Origin: DSOS01 sp035286585
GTDB lineage: Bacteria; Chloroflexota; Anaerolineae; Anaerolineales; UBA4823
Assembly: GCA_035286585.1 (NCBI GenBank)
Contig: DATEDC010000052.1
Coordinates: 1-6,977, forward strand
DNA length: 6,977 nt
Reading direction: 5' to 3'
A model generated the notes under the pieces. The model was given only the letters and a program-made list of their open reading frames with translations, ran no database searches and was not told the DNA's origin. Both the position numbers and the translations under genes were made by a program. Shown piece by piece: positions 6,107 to 6,977 of the stretch. Each line of letters opens with the position of its first letter. The stretch's first letter is position 1.

Positions 6107-6373
6107 ATGAGCGATGCGAAGAAAAAACCCATACAGATTTACCTGCGCGAGGACCAGATGGAGACGCTCAGGCGGGTGGCCGAGCGGCGGGGCGAGTCGA
6201 TCGCCGCCCTGGTGAGGCAGGGGGTTGACCTGCTCCTGGAGAGCCTGCCCCCCCAGGAGGACCCCCTGCTCGACATCATCGCCCTGTATGATTCGGGCTT
6301 GGGCGACCTGGCGGAAAGGCACGACGAATACCTGGCTAGAATGGCTCAAGACGAGAGCAACCGTGAGCCATGA
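6107..6373 (+). CDS. CopG/ribbon-helix-helix antitoxin
   Basis: This 88-residue protein is the first gene of a type II toxin-antitoxin pair. Residues 7-44 fit a ribbon-helix-helix fold: a short strand PIQIYL (8-13) that would lie in the DNA major groove, helix A (14-28, REDQMETLRRVAERR), a turn at GES, and helix B (32-45, IAALVRQGVDLLLE). The acidic C-terminal half (about 50-85) is the likely toxin-binding, neutralising tail. The ATG at 6107 has GAGG 7 nt upstream. As in the family, it probably binds the operator repeats in its own promoter, alone or with the toxin. Its last codons overlap the toxin gene by 11 bases. The role is inferred from fold plus neighbour. Confidence 0.88.
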   Translation: MSDAKKKPIQIYLREDQMETLRRVAERRGESIAALVRQGVDLLLESLPPQEDPLLDIIALYDSGLGDLAERHDEYLARMAQDESNREP

Positions 6374-6773
6374 GGTATTCGTCGACACCAGCGCCTGGAT
6401 TGCGGTGAGCGACGTGCGCGATAAATACCACCAGGCTGCCAGGGTGACTTATCAACGACTGCTGGAGGCGCATTACACGCTGATCACCACCAACCTGGTG
6501 GTGGCAGAAACCCATATACTGATCCGGCGCACCGGGGGCCACACCCAGGCGATGCACTTCCTGCAGTCTCTGCGCGGCAGCCCGCGCCTGCAACGGGTCT
6601 ATTCGGACCTCAGCCTGGAGTCAGCCGCCGAGGCGATCCTGGAAGCCCATCCTGACCAGGATTTCAGCTTTACGGATGCGGTCAGCTTTGCAGTGATGCA
6701 GAGGCGAGGGATCGAGGAAGCCTTCACCTTCGACCGCCACTTTGCCGTACTGGGATTCCAGAGGCTGCCCTAA
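6363..6773 (+). CDS. vapC: PIN-domain toxin ribonuclease (VapC-like)
   Basis: Predicted Mg/Mn-dependent endoribonuclease that blocks translation when free of its antitoxin; VapC relatives cut tRNA or rRNA. The 136 residues form one PIN domain with the full acidic set: Asp8 (FVDTSAW), Glu49 (VVAET), Asp105 (FSFTDAVSF) and Asp124 (FTFDRHF). The chosen start is GTG at 6363, which places the first catalytic Asp at residue 8 as usual; the frame stays open further upstream, but only as a shadow of the antitoxin gene. The ATG at 6370 is out of frame. A GAGAG precedes the GTG by 5 nt. The start lies 11 bases inside the antitoxin gene, giving translational coupling. The cellular RNA target cannot be read from sequence. 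Confidence 0.93.
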   Translation: MSHEVFVDTSAWIAVSDVRDKYHQAARVTYQRLLEAHYTLITTNLVVAETHILIRRTGGHTQAMHFLQSLRGSPRLQRVYSDLSLESAAEAILEAHPDQDFSFTDAVSFAVMQRRGIEEAFTFDRHFAVLGFQRLP

Positions 6774-6804
6774 GAAGGCGCGTCGAAGAGTGACATATTC
6801 GTGA

Positions 6805-6832
6805 TGGACAGGCAAGGGGGAATGCATATAAT
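6805..6832 (+). promoter_or_regulatory. Promoter for the downstream lipoprotein gene
   Basis: TGGACA (6805-6810, 5/6), a 16-bp spacer and a consensus TATAAT (6827-6832) predict a start near 6839, about 42 bp before the TTG start codon. The -10 lies inside a 13-bp palindrome, GCATAT-A-ATATGC (6824-6836), which might be an operator or coincidence. Its presence suggests the lipoprotein is transcribed separately from the toxin-antitoxin pair. Confidence 0.6.
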
Positions 6833-6880
6833 ATGCCACGGAGTTAATCCGAATTCATTGAACTTCCCGAGGAGGCAACC

Positions 6881-6977
6881 TTGTTCACCCGCACCCGAAA
6901 CATCCTGCTGGTTCTGGTGATATTTATTCTGGCGGCGGCTGCCTGCGGGGGTGCCCCCAGCGTCGAAACAGCAACTC
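6881..6977 (+). CDS. Lipoprotein, N-terminal signal peptide only (3' truncated by window edge)
   Basis: Only the first 32 codons are in the window. TTG at 6881 is taken as the start because a near-perfect ribosome site, GAGGAGG (6869-6875), lies 5 nt before it and the translation from there is a textbook lipoprotein signal. It has basic residues (Arg4, Arg6), a hydrophobic core (8-21), and an Ala-Ala-Ala-Cys lipobox with Cys22, followed by GGAPS. Cys22 would be lipidated after signal cleavage, anchoring the protein on the outer face of the cytoplasmic membrane. Such starts are common for solute-binding proteins of ABC importers, but the mature domain is beyond the edge, so the function is unknown. 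Confidence 0.8.
   Translation, partial: MFTRTRNILLVLVIFILAAAACGGAPSVETAT

Noticed and set aside
6225..6362. N-terminal extension of the PIN toxin to an ATG at 6225
   Set aside because: That stretch is the antitoxin gene read in another frame; the PIN fold begins a few residues after GTG 6363.

Overview
The window is GC-rich bacterial DNA with tightly packed genes, short intergenic gaps and ATGA stop/start overlaps. Nothing in it is phage-, plasmid- or transposon-like apart from one toxin-antitoxin pair. The mix of a secondary-looking DnaE polymerase, an MsbA-type ABC exporter, AzlCD, a membrane class III cyclase and a RHH/PIN module would suit a Chloroflexota (Anaerolineae-like) chromosome, but this is inference from gene style only. 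No rRNA, tRNA, CRISPR array or transposase was found.

Layout. (1) 2-1381, plus strand: the C-terminal 459 residues of a DnaE-family DNA polymerase III alpha subunit, running in from the left edge. (2) 1382-1464: a short gap between convergent genes, holding a 13-bp-period palindromic array that also forms a 13-bp-stem hairpin. (3) 4426-1465, minus strand: a three-gene operon of a fused TM-NBD ABC exporter, azlC and azlD, with both junctions being 4-base ATGA overlaps. (4) 4427-4692: a non-coding gap with a candidate promoter for the operon and an unusual 73-bp element made of three modules repeated in inverted form but in the same order. (5) 5940-4693, minus strand: a six-TM class III adenylate/guanylate cyclase. 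(6) 5941-6106: a divergent promoter region with a near-consensus promoter and phased repeats. (7) 6107-6770 (stop codon to 6773), plus strand: a CopG/RHH antitoxin and a PIN (VapC-like) toxin, overlapping by 11 bases. (8) 6881-6977, plus strand: the first 32 codons of a lipoprotein that runs off the right edge, preceded by a promoter and a strong ribosome binding site.

How the genes fit together. The ABC exporter and AzlCD are almost certainly co-translated, which suggests two efflux activities made in fixed proportion; the ABC substrate cannot be read from sequence. The cyclase lies upstream on the same strand but is separated by 266 bp and probably has its own promoter. The toxin-antitoxin pair is a self-contained autoregulated unit. 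The polymerase fragment and the terminal lipoprotein appear functionally unrelated to the rest.

The observations most worth a second look are the PQR/P'Q'R' module element at 4527-4601, the insertion of about 45 residues in the ABC nucleotide-binding domain just before Walker A, the arginine at the cyclase substrate-lysine position, and the phased operator repeats in the toxin-antitoxin promoter.
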